A DNA stretch of 64,000 nucleotides from NCBI RefSeq assembly GCF_017581925.1, contig NZ_JAGEVG010000016.1, positions 62,001-126,000 on the forward strand, read 5' to 3'. The position numbers were made by a program, and so were the translations under genes. Below are positions 1-8,866 of this stretch, in pieces (the stretch's first letter is position 1; each line of letters opens with the position of its first letter). Source of the stretch: Gelidibacter pelagius (GTDB taxonomy: Bacteria; Bacteroidota; Bacteroidia; Flavobacteriales; Flavobacteriaceae). The notes under the pieces were generated by a model, which was given only the letters and a program-made list of their open reading frames with translations, was not told where the DNA came from and did not search any database.

Positions 1-444
1 ATTGCTGCTTACGGTAACCATGCTGTGCATCAAGTCACTGAGCGCTACTTTAGTGCCGATATGACTGTAAATAATATCATCGCTATCATCGTTAATATCC
101 ATGCTGTACAAACTGCCGTCCACAATGCTTTTAAATTCATTTTTCAATAAGATAGAATCCTTCAAATCTAATTTTCCTTCAGAAGCTTGTTTGAACAGTT
201 CGATCATCACAGGTACTTTCATGGTGCTGGCCGCATGAAATTTTTCGTCGACATTAATTAATAAACTGTCCTTGGGTTTGGATAAGCTATAAAACGCCAC
301 AGCGACTGTACCTTCTATGGAGTCAATTTTGGCTTGGATGGTTTTCTCTAAGTTTTCTTTTTTAGAAATTTTATCTTGACAGGAAGAAGCAAAAAGTAAT
401 AAAGAACCCAATATAATTGAAAAAGTAGTTTTTAAGGATTTCAT
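1..444 (-). CDS. Class A beta-lactamase-like lipoprotein (3' end beyond window)
   Basis: Reading leftward from the ATG at 444, 148 codons are present before the window edge; the C-terminal half is missing. Residues 1-21 form a lipoprotein signal peptide with lipobox FASSC (C22). The serine nucleophile motif S-T-M-K is at residues 73-76, followed by the hydrophobic segment typical of class A enzymes. The last three codons in the window read S-S-N, matching the SDN loop with Ser in place of Asp. By family knowledge it would acylate beta-lactams, or act as a related serine amidase, on the periplasmic side of a membrane. The omega-loop Glu and the KTG motif lie outside the window, so catalytic competence cannot be checked. 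It lies 67 bp downstream of another serine-hydrolase lipoprotein in the same orientation, so co-transcription is likely. Confidence 0.85.
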   Translation of the reverse strand, partial: MKSLKTTFSIILGSLLLFASSCQDKISKKENLEKTIQAKIDSIEGTVAVAFYSLSKPKDSLLINVDEKFHAASTMKVPVMIELFKQASEGKLDLKDSILLKNEFKSIVDGSLYSMDINDDSDDIIYSHIGTKVALSDLMHSMVTVSSN

Positions 445-511
445 AGTTTTTAATCAGTATTTTAATATTATTTGAGGAGTGGATTGCAGTGTTTTAGTTT
501 TTGCGTGCAGT

Positions 512-1633
512 TTACAGCCATTTATTTTTGATCAACCATTTCGTGATATATTCTGTAAATCCATCAACATCTCTTGGTGTGTTGCAGAGAATAATAAATG
601 TAATATTCTTTTCGGGTACAGTGACATAATTACATAAAAAACCACCTTGGCTCCCGGTGTGGCCCACCGTTTTTAAACCGTCTGTTGTTTTTCCAATAAA
701 CCAAGACCAACCTATGAATGGTGGTGTGGCGTCTTGCCAATTTGGCCATGGTTTGATCGCTCTTGAGTCTATCAAAATAGAATCAGAAATAAATTTGTGT
801 TCTTGTAATGCCAATTCATATTTAGCCAATTCGTTTACTGAACTCCAAACTCCTCCGTTACCTGCAGCCGCAAATGTGGGTTCCTCGCCATAGTCTTTTT
901 CTATCCATTTTCCGTTGTTTTGTATATAGCCATGAGATACACCTGATTCTGGGTGTGGTCCATCCGTAATGGTGCTTGTTTTCATGCCTGAAGGCTCAAA
1001 AATGTTGTCTGCAATATATTTTTGCCATTTCATATCGGTCACTTCTTCAATTATTAAAGCCAATGCATTGTACGCGGGATTTGAATACTCGTAACGGGTG
1101 CCAGGTTCAAAGTTTAGATTTTCGGCCTGCGTTGTTGGGTACCAGTTTTCAACATCTTTAGCAGTCAGATAAAATAGAGAATCCGTTTTCGTCTCCCTAT
1201 TGTCTTGTAAGCCTGAAGTGTGTGTGATTAAATGTTTGATTTTTACCTTTTCGGCTATGGCCTTATTTTTAAAATTAGGAAAGTATTTGGCCATATTGTC
1301 TTCAATGGAAAGTTTGCCTTCATCTTGTAACATAAGAATGGCGTTGGAAACGAATGTTTTAGAAATGCTGCCAACGTTGAATAAGGTATGGTCATCTATC
1401 TTGGTGTTAAGTTCAAGATCGGCAAGGCCATATCCTTTGCTGAAAATGATGCTGTCGCCTTTCATGATTAAAATGGCACCACCTGGCTCATCAGCTGGCA
1501 TATTGTTGGAGAAATAGGCGTCTAATTGACTGGTGTATAGTGTGTCTGTCGGCTGTGTTGTTCCTTTATTGTCTTTACAGCTGAGCATTAGCACAACCAC
1601 GGTAAGTGGTAAAAATAAATTGAATTTTCCCAT
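512..1633 (-). CDS. Serine hydrolase lipoprotein, class C beta-lactamase/PBP4-like fold
   Basis: The 373-residue product starts with a short lipoprotein signal peptide (lipobox MLSC, C19). It carries the three active-site motifs of the beta-lactamase class C / DD-peptidase superfamily: S-I-S-K at 89-92, Y-S-N at 183-185 and H-T-G at 325-327. Family members include DD-carboxypeptidases, esterases and D-amino acid hydrolases, so the substrate cannot be named from sequence. Its length matches single-domain members and nothing is missing. The gene precedes a class A beta-lactamase-like gene in the same direction. A possible promoter box TAAATTTG, read on the minus strand, lies at 1700-1707. The start was chosen because the signal peptide begins directly at this Met. 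Confidence 0.88.
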   Translation of the reverse strand: MGKFNLFLPLTVVVLMLSCKDNKGTTQPTDTLYTSQLDAYFSNNMPADEPGGAILIMKGDSIIFSKGYGLADLELNTKIDDHTLFNVGSISKTFVSNAILMLQDEGKLSIEDNMAKYFPNFKNKAIAEKVKIKHLITHTSGLQDNRETKTDSLFYLTAKDVENWYPTTQAENLNFEPGTRYEYSNPAYNALALIIEEVTDMKWQKYIADNIFEPSGMKTSTITDGPHPESGVSHGYIQNNGKWIEKDYGEEPTFAAAGNGGVWSSVNELAKYELALQEHKFISDSILIDSRAIKPWPNWQDATPPFIGWSWFIGKTTDGLKTVGHTGSQGGFLCNYVTVPEKNITFIILCNTPRDVDGFTEYITKWLIKNKWL

Positions 1634-1699
1634 CTCATTTAGTTTGAATTAAATCTCCACTTGAAAGGTCAGTTAATATGGAATTTGTTGCATTCCACT

Positions 1700-1707
1700 C
1701 AAATTTA
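1700..1707 (-). promoter_or_regulatory. Candidate -7 box for the serine hydrolase gene
   Basis: On the minus strand this reads TAAATTTG, a full match to the Bacteroidota consensus TAnnTTTG, 67 bp upstream of the start codon at 1633. No convincing -33 TTTG is seen at the normal spacing, so this rests on one box. Confidence 0.35.
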
Positions 1708-1782
1708 GGAAAAATGTGACACGAATTTCTTGTTTTGGACAGAAAACACCTCAGAATTGACGTTTTAATGCCCTGACTACTG

Positions 1783-1810
1783 AAAGCTTAAAGTTTAAAG
1801 CTGCAAACTT
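1783..1810. repeat. Short heptad-periodic tract
   Basis: Four consecutive 7-mers read AAAGCTT, AAAGTTT, AAAGCTG, CAAACTT. They keep a strict 7-bp period although each unit differs. It lies between the serine hydrolase gene and recG, about 140 bp from a second heptad array. Confidence 0.5.
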
Positions 1811-1953
1811 CCTTCAGAAAACTCTTCCATAGTCCGTCAGTCGAGCAAATTTTCGCTGATCATTTTAGATGGTGTTCTCAGGCACAAAATTTATTTTATA
1901 GATTTTTTGGATGGGGATCGATACTTCTTATTTTGTTAACTGTACACTATAGT

Positions 1954-2060
1954 CTGAGGACTGCCTACTGAGGACTGCCTACTGAGGACTGCCTACTGAG
2001 GACTGCCTACTGAGGACTGCCTACTGATCATTGCATACTGATCATTGCATACTGAGGACT
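1954..2060. repeat. Tandem 14-bp (2 x 7) repeat array abutting the recG stop codon
   Basis: Five perfect copies of CTGAGGACTGCCTA run from 1954 to 2023. Two copies of the variant CTGATCATTGCATA follow (2024-2051), then a partial CTGAGGACT (2052-2060). Each 14-mer divides into two 7-mers that begin CTG or TTG, so the basic period is 7. The array touches the first base of the recG stop codon. The rest of the 426-bp gap between the serine hydrolase and recG shows no gene. Confidence 0.95.
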
Positions 2061-4162
2061 TATGAAATATAATTCCAAATATTCTTATACTTGGTCAACT
2101 GTCCGTAAGTGTACCGTAGCACCCTGTGCTCGGGCAACGACAATGAAGGATCGGCTTTTAAAATAGCCTTGGCGTAGTGGCGTGCATGTTGTAAAATATC
2201 TTTGTCCTTGATGACATCAGCGATTTTAAGGTTCAGGACACCGCTCTGTTGGGTGCCCATCAAATCTCCTGGCCCCCGAAGTCTCAAATCTACTTCGGCT
2301 ATTTCAAAGCCATCATTGGTGCTGACCATGGTTTGTAGTCTGGTTTTACTGTCTTCACTGAGTTTGTGGCTGGTCATTAAAATGCAATAGCTTTGTTCTG
2401 CGCCACGTCCAACGCGCCCTCTCAACTGATGCAGTTGTGACAATCCGAAACGTTCGGCGCTTTCAATGATCATTACGGATGCATTCGGGACATTGACGCC
2501 CACTTCAATAACTGTCGTGGCGACCATGATTTGCGTCTCGCCCTTAACAAAACGTTGCATTTCAAAATCCTTATCGGCTGGTTTCATTTTTCCGTGGACA
2601 ATAGAAATTTGGTAATCCGGCATAGGGAATTCCCTAATGATACTTTCATAGCCATCCATCAAATCTTTATAGTCCATAGTTTCACTTTCTTGGATCAACG
2701 GATAGACGATATAGATTTGTCTGCCTTTTGCGATTTCATCTCGGATAAACTTAAATACTTTCAGCCTGTTTTTATCGTAACGATGTACCGTTTTGATGTT
2801 CTTCCTTCCAGGTGGTAATTCGTCAATTACAGACACATCCAAATCGCCATAAACCGACATTGCCAATGTTCTCGGAATTGGCGTTGCAGTCATAATTAAA
2901 ATGTGTGGAGGTGAGGTGTTTTTGTGCCACAATTTGCTGCGTTGCGCGACTCCAAAACGGTGCTGTTCATCAATCACTGCAAGTCCCAAATTCTTGAATT
3001 TCACCTTATCTTCGAGGAGGGCATGAGTGCCAATTAAGATGTCCAACTCACCATTTTCGAGGGCTTCGTGAATTTTTCGTCTATCTGAAGTTTTGGTTGA
3101 GCCAGTGAGTAGTTCTATTCTGATGTTCAGTTTATTACATAGCTCTTCTAATCCGTGATAGTGTTGGACTGACAAAATAGCAGTCGGCGCCATTAAGCAA
3201 GCTTGAAAACCGTTGTCAAGTGCCATTAACATTGACATGAGCGCTACTATAGTCTTCCCAGAACCAACATCACCTTGCAATAGGCGATTCATTTGGGCGT
3301 TGCTTCCTAAATCGGACCTGATTTCTTTCAATACCCGTTTTTGGGCATTGGTTAAATCGAAGGGTAAATGCTCTTGATAAAAACTATTAAAATAGTGTCC
3401 TACATGTTCAAAATTATAGCCTTTTATTTTTGATTTATGGATCAGATTTTTGATGATCAATTGCAGCTGAATATAAAATAACTCTTCGAATTTAAGTCGG
3501 AATTGGGCTTGTGATAATAGCTCTTGATTTTCGGGAAAATGGATGTTGAAAAGTGCTTTGCTTTTCGAAATTAATTTGAGTTCGGAAAGTAAATTTTCAG
3601 AAAGCGTTTCTTCGAATCGTCCCTTGGTTTCCAAAAATAATTGCTGCATTATTTTGTTCAAAACGCGATTCGAAATGCCTTTATTCGCCAGTTTTTCAGT
3701 GGACGGATAAATGGGTTGCATTGCAGAGCGCAGATTTCTTTCATGCTCTTCAAGCAGTTCCATCTCAGGATGTGGCATATTAAAAACACCGTTAAACCAA
3801 TTGGTTTTCCCAAAGATGACATATTTTTTTCCAAATTTGATGCTGTCTCTAATCCATTTATGACCCCTAAACCATACGAGCTCTATGATGCCAGTGTCGT
3901 CTTTAAAGGTGGCGACCAGGCGTTTTCCGCGTCCTGTGCCAAGGTCTTTTAGATTTGTGACCTCTCCAATTATTTGAACATCAGCATTGTTTCGTTGCAA
4001 TTGGTTGATTTTGTAGTATTGTGTTTTGTCAATATAACGGTTGGGAAAGAGGTTAATCAAGTCTTGATAGGTGTGAACACCAAGCTCGCTACGGAGCAAA
4101 TTTGCGCGATTTGGGCCGACACCTTTGAGATAGTCTATGGGTGTTTGAAGGTTGATGTTCAT
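2060..4162 (-). CDS. recG: ATP-dependent DNA helicase RecG
   Basis: The 700-residue protein has the full RecG layout. An N-terminal wedge/OB-fold region covers about residues 1-260. A superfamily 2 helicase core follows, with Walker A GDVGSGKT at about 297-304, the DEQH box at about 398-401, motif III TATPIPRT, and a C-terminal helicase domain with motif VI QLRGRVGRG. RecG remodels stalled replication forks and branch-migrates Holliday junctions in the cytoplasm. Length is normal for the family. It is transcribed leftward and alone, and its stop codon adjoins a tandem repeat array. A likely promoter lies at 4263-4296. Confidence 0.97.
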   Translation of the reverse strand: MNINLQTPIDYLKGVGPNRANLLRSELGVHTYQDLINLFPNRYIDKTQYYKINQLQRNNADVQIIGEVTNLKDLGTGRGKRLVATFKDDTGIIELVWFRGHKWIRDSIKFGKKYVIFGKTNWFNGVFNMPHPEMELLEEHERNLRSAMQPIYPSTEKLANKGISNRVLNKIMQQLFLETKGRFEETLSENLLSELKLISKSKALFNIHFPENQELLSQAQFRLKFEELFYIQLQLIIKNLIHKSKIKGYNFEHVGHYFNSFYQEHLPFDLTNAQKRVLKEIRSDLGSNAQMNRLLQGDVGSGKTIVALMSMLMALDNGFQACLMAPTAILSVQHYHGLEELCNKLNIRIELLTGSTKTSDRRKIHEALENGELDILIGTHALLEDKVKFKNLGLAVIDEQHRFGVAQRSKLWHKNTSPPHILIMTATPIPRTLAMSVYGDLDVSVIDELPPGRKNIKTVHRYDKNRLKVFKFIRDEIAKGRQIYIVYPLIQESETMDYKDLMDGYESIIREFPMPDYQISIVHGKMKPADKDFEMQRFVKGETQIMVATTVIEVGVNVPNASVMIIESAERFGLSQLHQLRGRVGRGAEQSYCILMTSHKLSEDSKTRLQTMVSTNDGFEIAEVDLRLRGPGDLMGTQQSGVLNLKIADVIKDKDILQHARHYAKAILKADPSLSLPEHRVLRYTYGQLTKYKNIWNYIS

Positions 4163-4262
4163 GTTGTTTTACGAGGCACAGAAGGCAATTTAACGACTTC
4201 AAAATTAATCATTTAAATTTTCACTCCTCCTTTATACAGTGCTTGGTGTGTTAGCTATATCG

Positions 4263-4296
4263 CAAAGTTACACAAAGAAAAAGAAGTTTCACAAAG
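4263..4296 (-). promoter_or_regulatory. Candidate recG promoter
   Basis: On the minus strand a -7 box TAACTTTG (4263-4270) matches the Bacteroidota consensus TAnnTTTG. A TTTG-containing -33 element (4292-4295) precedes it with a 21-bp spacer, close to the usual 19-20. It is about 100 bp upstream of the recG start codon. Confidence 0.5.
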
Positions 4297-4365
4297 CGTT
4301 ATTGGCATTGTGGCATTATCGTTTTTATTTTCTTATTTTGGTCATATCTTAACTAAAACCCGTAA

Positions 4366-6366
4366 ATGAAGAGTTTCTTTTCGCTTTTATCCGTTTTTAT
4401 TTTTGGAATTGTTTCTGCGCAACAAGTTGATATTGTTGATTTTGAGCGAATTAAGGCTGAGCTGAATATAGAAAACAAGAATATAGTCTCTGGGACTGTC
4501 GCTGTTTACTTCAAAACCATGAAAGCTGTAGATTCTGTTTATCTTGACGCCTTGAACATGGAGTTTAGGGGTTTGAAATTGATAGATCTGAGCAAAAATG
4601 AGGTCGAAGCTTTTGATTTTCAAATTGATGTAGATAAAGTTGTGATCTTGAATAGATTTAAGGAAAATACAGACTATTTATTGCAATTCTGGTATGCGGC
4701 TGAACCTAAAAAAGCATTATATTTTGTAGATGATCAAATTTGGACACAGGGCCAAGGGAAATACACCAGCAATTGGTTGCCAAGTATTGATGATACAAAT
4801 GATAAGATTGAATTTGATTTGTCTGTTTCCTATGATGATAGCTATGAGGTGTTGGCCAATGGTCAGCTTATTTCAAAAGAAACTATCTCTCAAAATCGAA
4901 CGACATGGCATTATGATATGACTAAGTCTATGAGCAGCTATCTTGTTGCCTTGGTCATTGGCAAATACAATAAAAATACGGAGACTTCAGAAAGTGGCAC
5001 GCCCTTGGAATATTACTATTATCCTGAAGATTCTGCCAAAGTAGAATCGACCTATCGCTATAGCAAGCACATGTTTGATTTTTTGGAAGAGGAGATTGGA
5101 GTGCCGTACCCTTGGGGCGTCTATAGGCAGGTGCCGGTCAAGGACTTCCTGTATTCTGGGATGGAAAATACAACTTTGACTATTTTTTCAGATGCTTTGG
5201 TAGTGGATGCCATCGGATTTAATGACCGCAATTATGTGAACGTCAATGCACACGAGCTTGCACATCAGTGGTTTGGTAATCTCGTGACAGCAACAAGTGG
5301 TGAGCATCATTGGCTGCAAGAGGGTTTTGCCACGTATTATGCACTCTTGGCCGAGCGCGATGTGTTTGGAGAAGACTATTACTATTGGCGATTGCATGAG
5401 TACGCGCAGCAGCTTTTAGAGCAGGAAAATGCAGGAGAAAATACTGCTTTACTCGATCCTAAATCAAGTAGCGTCACTTTTTATCAAAAAGGTTGTTGGG
5501 CTTTGCATGCACTGCGCGAGCAGGTTGGAGAAGATGCTTTTACATCGGCAGTGAGAAATTATCTCCTAAAACATCAATACAAAAATGTTCAAACTTCTGA
5601 TTTTATTGAGGAAGTTGAGATGACGAGCGGTCAGGATTTGTCGGAATTTGTGAGCCTATGGTTGGAAGATAGTGTGTTGCCACAAGATGCGATGGTGCAA
5701 AGTTTGAAGAATTCAGAGTTTATTAAGGAATACATGGATGTCAGTTGTGAAACCTATCCTGCAAAATGTAGAGATTATTTGGTTTCTGATATTTCGGATA
5801 AAGCGAAAATCAAGATTCTTTCTCAGCCCAGCTACGAGGTGGAATTGGAGGATTTTAACAATAATCTTGAGGTCCGACAGGCTATCGCCCAAAAGCTGAC
5901 CACTATTTCTTTGGAATTTAAAAGATCGTATGAAACACTTTTAAACGATGCCTCCTATGTGACTATTGAGAGTGCTTTGTATAATTTATGGGTCAATTTC
6001 CCCGCAGATCGTGCCAAATATCTGCATCAAACCAAAGATATTTATGGATTTAACGATTATAATGTAAAATTGCTTTGGTTGGCCTTACATTTAAATACCA
6101 TCGAATATCAACCGGATAAACAACAAGCCGTGTTCGAAGAGTTAAGAGGTTATACCGATCCAAAGTTTAGTTTTGATTTGCGGATGAATGCGTTTAATTA
6201 TCTGAAACTGATCAACGGATTCGACAAGGTGTCCCTGGCCAATTTGGTTCAAGCAACCTCCCATCACAATTGGCGTTTTCAACAGTTTGCGAAACGACTT
6301 ATGGTAGAACTTAAGGGAATTGATGCTTATAGACAAATTTTAAATGGGATAATTAATAAAGAATAA
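4366..6366 (+). CDS. M1 family metallo-aminopeptidase, secreted
   Basis: The 666-residue protein begins with a Sec signal peptide ending near VSAQQ. An aminopeptidase N-type N-terminal beta domain comes first. The exopeptidase motif GMENT begins near residue 265 and the zinc site HELAHQWF begins at residue 296, with the third ligand Glu in the downstream W-L-Q-E-G-F-A motif. M1 enzymes remove N-terminal residues from peptides; the signal peptide places this one in the periplasm or outside the cell. The C-terminal region is the helical part seen in family members. It is the first gene of a likely operon with two patatin-like genes (10-bp gap). The preferred substrate is unknown. Confidence 0.93.
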   Translation: MKSFFSLLSVFIFGIVSAQQVDIVDFERIKAELNIENKNIVSGTVAVYFKTMKAVDSVYLDALNMEFRGLKLIDLSKNEVEAFDFQIDVDKVVILNRFKENTDYLLQFWYAAEPKKALYFVDDQIWTQGQGKYTSNWLPSIDDTNDKIEFDLSVSYDDSYEVLANGQLISKETISQNRTTWHYDMTKSMSSYLVALVIGKYNKNTETSESGTPLEYYYYPEDSAKVESTYRYSKHMFDFLEEEIGVPYPWGVYRQVPVKDFLYSGMENTTLTIFSDALVVDAIGFNDRNYVNVNAHELAHQWFGNLVTATSGEHHWLQEGFATYYALLAERDVFGEDYYYWRLHEYAQQLLEQENAGENTALLDPKSSSVTFYQKGCWALHALREQVGEDAFTSAVRNYLLKHQYKNVQTSDFIEEVEMTSGQDLSEFVSLWLEDSVLPQDAMVQSLKNSEFIKEYMDVSCETYPAKCRDYLVSDISDKAKIKILSQPSYEVELEDFNNNLEVRQAIAQKLTTISLEFKRSYETLLNDASYVTIESALYNLWVNFPADRAKYLHQTKDIYGFNDYNVKLLWLALHLNTIEYQPDKQQAVFEELRGYTDPKFSFDLRMNAFNYLKLINGFDKVSLANLVQATSHHNWRFQQFAKRLMVELKGIDAYRQILNGIINKE

Positions 6367-6376
6367 AGAATAACGA

Positions 6377-7291
6377 ATGAGGGCATTGGTCATATCAGGT
6401 GGAGGTAGCAAAGGTGCATTTGCAGGCGGCGTGGCGCAATACCTTATTGAAAACAAAAAATTGGATTACGACTTATTCATTGGTACTTCTACGGGTAGCT
6501 TGTTGGTGTCTCATTTGGCATTGAAGAAAGTAAACGAAATAAAGGAAATTTATACCAGTGTCACTCAGAGTGATATTTTTAATGTCTGTCCATTTAATAT
6601 TAAACGGAAAAGTGGTATCGAAACCATTAGCATCAACCATTTTAACGTGCTCCGAAATCTTTTAAGTGGAAGCAAAACCTTCGGCGAAAGCCATAATTTG
6701 AAAAAACTCATTAAATCACATGTTACAGAACAGGGGTTTAATGCTTTGAAAGCTCTTAAGACCGATGTGGTTGTTACCGTTTCAAACTTGTCACTTAATC
6801 AGGTGGAGTACAAGTCTATCAAGGATTTTGATTATGAAGACTTTATCGATTGGGTTTGGATTTCCTGTAACTACACGCCTTTTATGTCTTTAGCTAAAAA
6901 GGACGGCTGCGAGTATGCTGATGGTGGTTTAGGCTCGATGGTTCCTATAGAAGAGGCGATTAGACGAGGTGCGACCGTTGTGGATGCCGTGATTTTGCAG
7001 ACCGAAGTCACCCAGTATAACAGAATGCCTTCATTAAACGCGTTTTCTTTATTGACCAATATGTTTTCGTTTATGTTGGATAGGATTGAATTTCAGAATA
7101 TTAGAATTGGGAAATTTGTTGCCAACAACCAGGATGCCATTATTAATTTTTATTATACACCAACGGTTTTGACCACCAATTCGTTGGTTTTCAACAAGGA
7201 CAAGATGACCTTATGGTGGCAAAGTGGATTTGATTTTGCAAAACACAAAAATCAAGAAACAAGTCCAGTGGAGCCCGAGAAAACAGAATAG
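6377..7291 (+). CDS. Patatin-like phospholipase, copy 1
   Basis: The 304-residue protein has the patatin oxyanion-hole motif GGGSKG at 8-13, the nucleophile elbow G-T-S-T-G at 36-40 (Ser38) and the catalytic Asp in D-G-G (Asp182). Patatin-like enzymes hydrolyse acyl esters of phospholipids or related lipids with a Ser-Asp dyad. There is no signal peptide, so a cytoplasmic or inner-membrane-associated role is expected. The start is 10 bp after the aminopeptidase stop, and the stop is directly followed by the ATG of a paralogue. All catalytic residues are present. The true substrate is not evident. Confidence 0.92.
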   Translation: MRALVISGGGSKGAFAGGVAQYLIENKKLDYDLFIGTSTGSLLVSHLALKKVNEIKEIYTSVTQSDIFNVCPFNIKRKSGIETISINHFNVLRNLLSGSKTFGESHNLKKLIKSHVTEQGFNALKALKTDVVVTVSNLSLNQVEYKSIKDFDYEDFIDWVWISCNYTPFMSLAKKDGCEYADGGLGSMVPIEEAIRRGATVVDAVILQTEVTQYNRMPSLNAFSLLTNMFSFMLDRIEFQNIRIGKFVANNQDAIINFYYTPTVLTTNSLVFNKDKMTLWWQSGFDFAKHKNQETSPVEPEKTE

Positions 7292-8203
7292 ATGAAAAGA
7301 GCATTAGTGATTTCAGGAGGAGGGAGTAAAGGGGCTTATGCTGGAGGTGTGGCGCAATATTTAATGGAGGATCAGGGTAAGTCATATGACATGTTCCTGG
7401 GAACCTCAACTGGGAGTTTACTGATTCCGTATTTGGCAATTAATGATATAGGGAAATTGTATGATATTTTTACTAATGTAAAGCAGAGAGACGTTTTTAG
7501 TATTAGTCCGTTTGTGCAACATAAGAAGGACGGAAGGGAATTTGTTTCTATAAATTACTTCAATTCTTTAATACAATTTGTCAAGCGTAAGAGAACTTTT
7601 GGTGAGAGCGGAGCATTAAGAAAGAATATCAAACGCAATTTTACCGAATATGAATTCAATATAATTAGAAAATCAGGGATTGATGTTGTTGTAACCGTTG
7701 CCAATCTCACTAAAAGTACCGTAGAGTATAAGTCGATCAAAGATTTTAGGTACGAAGAGTTTTGCGATTGGATTTGGATCTCCTGCAACTATATTCCCTT
7801 TATGTCATTGGCTGTAAAAAATGATTGCGAATATGCGGATGGCGGCTTGGGCTGTGTAGTGCCTATTAGAGAGGCTATTTTGAGAGGGGCTACTGAAATT
7901 GACGCTATTATCTTGGAGTCTGAAAATATGGAAGGCAATAAGGTTTTAGGGAAGAATCCTTTCTCTCTAATGATTAACTTATTCTCTTATTTAATGGATC
8001 AGGTTGAAAAAAGCGATGTGACCATTGGTCAATTGGCTGCGATCAATAAAAACGTGACGCTCAATCTGTATTATACACCCACGAAGCTAACTGAAAACTC
8101 TTTGATTTTTAGTAAAAAGTTGATGACGAAATGGTGGGAGCAGGGCTATACATATGCTAAAACAAAACATGACAACGCAATGTCTGATGAAGGTGGCATT
8201 TAA
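7292..8203 (+). CDS. Patatin-like phospholipase, copy 2
   Basis: The 303-residue paralogue of the upstream gene is alignable end to end with about half of positions identical by eye. The motifs are conserved: GGGSKG near 9-14, G-T-S-T-G with Ser39, and D-G-G with Asp183. Shared signature stretches include VEYKSIKDF and WISCNY. The ATG follows the previous TAG with no gap, so translation is probably coupled. The pair arose by tandem duplication and both copies look functional. The gene ends 3 bp before a convergent gene. Lipid acyl hydrolase activity is inferred from the family. Confidence 0.92.
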   Translation: MKRALVISGGGSKGAYAGGVAQYLMEDQGKSYDMFLGTSTGSLLIPYLAINDIGKLYDIFTNVKQRDVFSISPFVQHKKDGREFVSINYFNSLIQFVKRKRTFGESGALRKNIKRNFTEYEFNIIRKSGIDVVVTVANLTKSTVEYKSIKDFRYEEFCDWIWISCNYIPFMSLAVKNDCEYADGGLGCVVPIREAILRGATEIDAIILESENMEGNKVLGKNPFSLMINLFSYLMDQVEKSDVTIGQLAAINKNVTLNLYYTPTKLTENSLIFSKKLMTKWWEQGYTYAKTKHDNAMSDEGGI

Positions 8204-8206
8204 TAC

Positions 8207-8731
8207 TTACCACATTTCGCTTACTTCTTGTTTAATATAAGAAAGTGCCGCGTCACTAGGAGCGCGTTTCTCCATCATTTCAGTTAAAACGACTTCTCTC
8301 AATTTGTTTGCTGTATCGGTTTTTTCCAGAAGACTGGCTTTTCTGATAAGTTGAATCGTAGCATTTTTCGCGGCGCAAATAATGTTCCAGCAGTCATCGC
8401 TGATGTAGATTTGTTGCGACAAATTATGTTCGAATTCCTGTTCAATACTTGCTATAAGTAAACTTTCATAACTTTCTTTATCAGAAGATGTTGGCTTGAC
8501 CCTAATGATCAATTTCGAAGGCGTTATCCGTTCTAAGAAAAGTACCATTCGTTCATAAGCTTGTAAGCGTAATGGCATGGCGTTAACCTGCAAGTCTTTG
8601 TTAAGGAGGAACCGCCTTCTCCCATCTTCATTTTTGGTGTGTTCTTTAAAAAAATAATAAGCTACAAGTCCAGTGATTATTGCAGGAATTGCGTAAAGTA
8701 AAGCGTCAATTAGTTTTAATCCTAAATCCAT
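8207..8731 (-). CDS. Unknown protein with N-terminal membrane anchor
   Basis: The 174-residue protein has one N-terminal transmembrane helix (about residues 6-27) followed by a basic, soluble, mostly helical region containing NEDGRRRFLL. I do not recognise an enzymatic motif. It resembles small flavobacterial proteins of unknown function with a membrane anchor and a cytoplasmic domain. It stands alone on the minus strand, convergent with the patatin pair and divergent from the next gene. A -7-like box, TATGTTTG on the minus strand, lies at 8752-8759. Confidence 0.75.
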   Translation of the reverse strand: MDLGLKLIDALLYAIPAIITGLVAYYFFKEHTKNEDGRRRFLLNKDLQVNAMPLRLQAYERMVLFLERITPSKLIIRVKPTSSDKESYESLLIASIEQEFEHNLSQQIYISDDCWNIICAAKNATIQLIRKASLLEKTDTANKLREVVLTEMMEKRAPSDAALSYIKQEVSEMW

Positions 8732-8866
8732 AATAGGTTGTTAAGTTTTATCAAACATAAGATGTTTTTATTTAAATTTCGCAAAGAAATTAAAAAAACG
8801 GAAATTTAAGGATGTTATACAGATGTACCTTGAAACCTTCTATTTTTATTAGTATATCTTTAAATT

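Noticed and set aside
1954-2060. Possible CRISPR array
   Set aside because: Units are contiguous 14-mers with no spacers and no cas genes are nearby.
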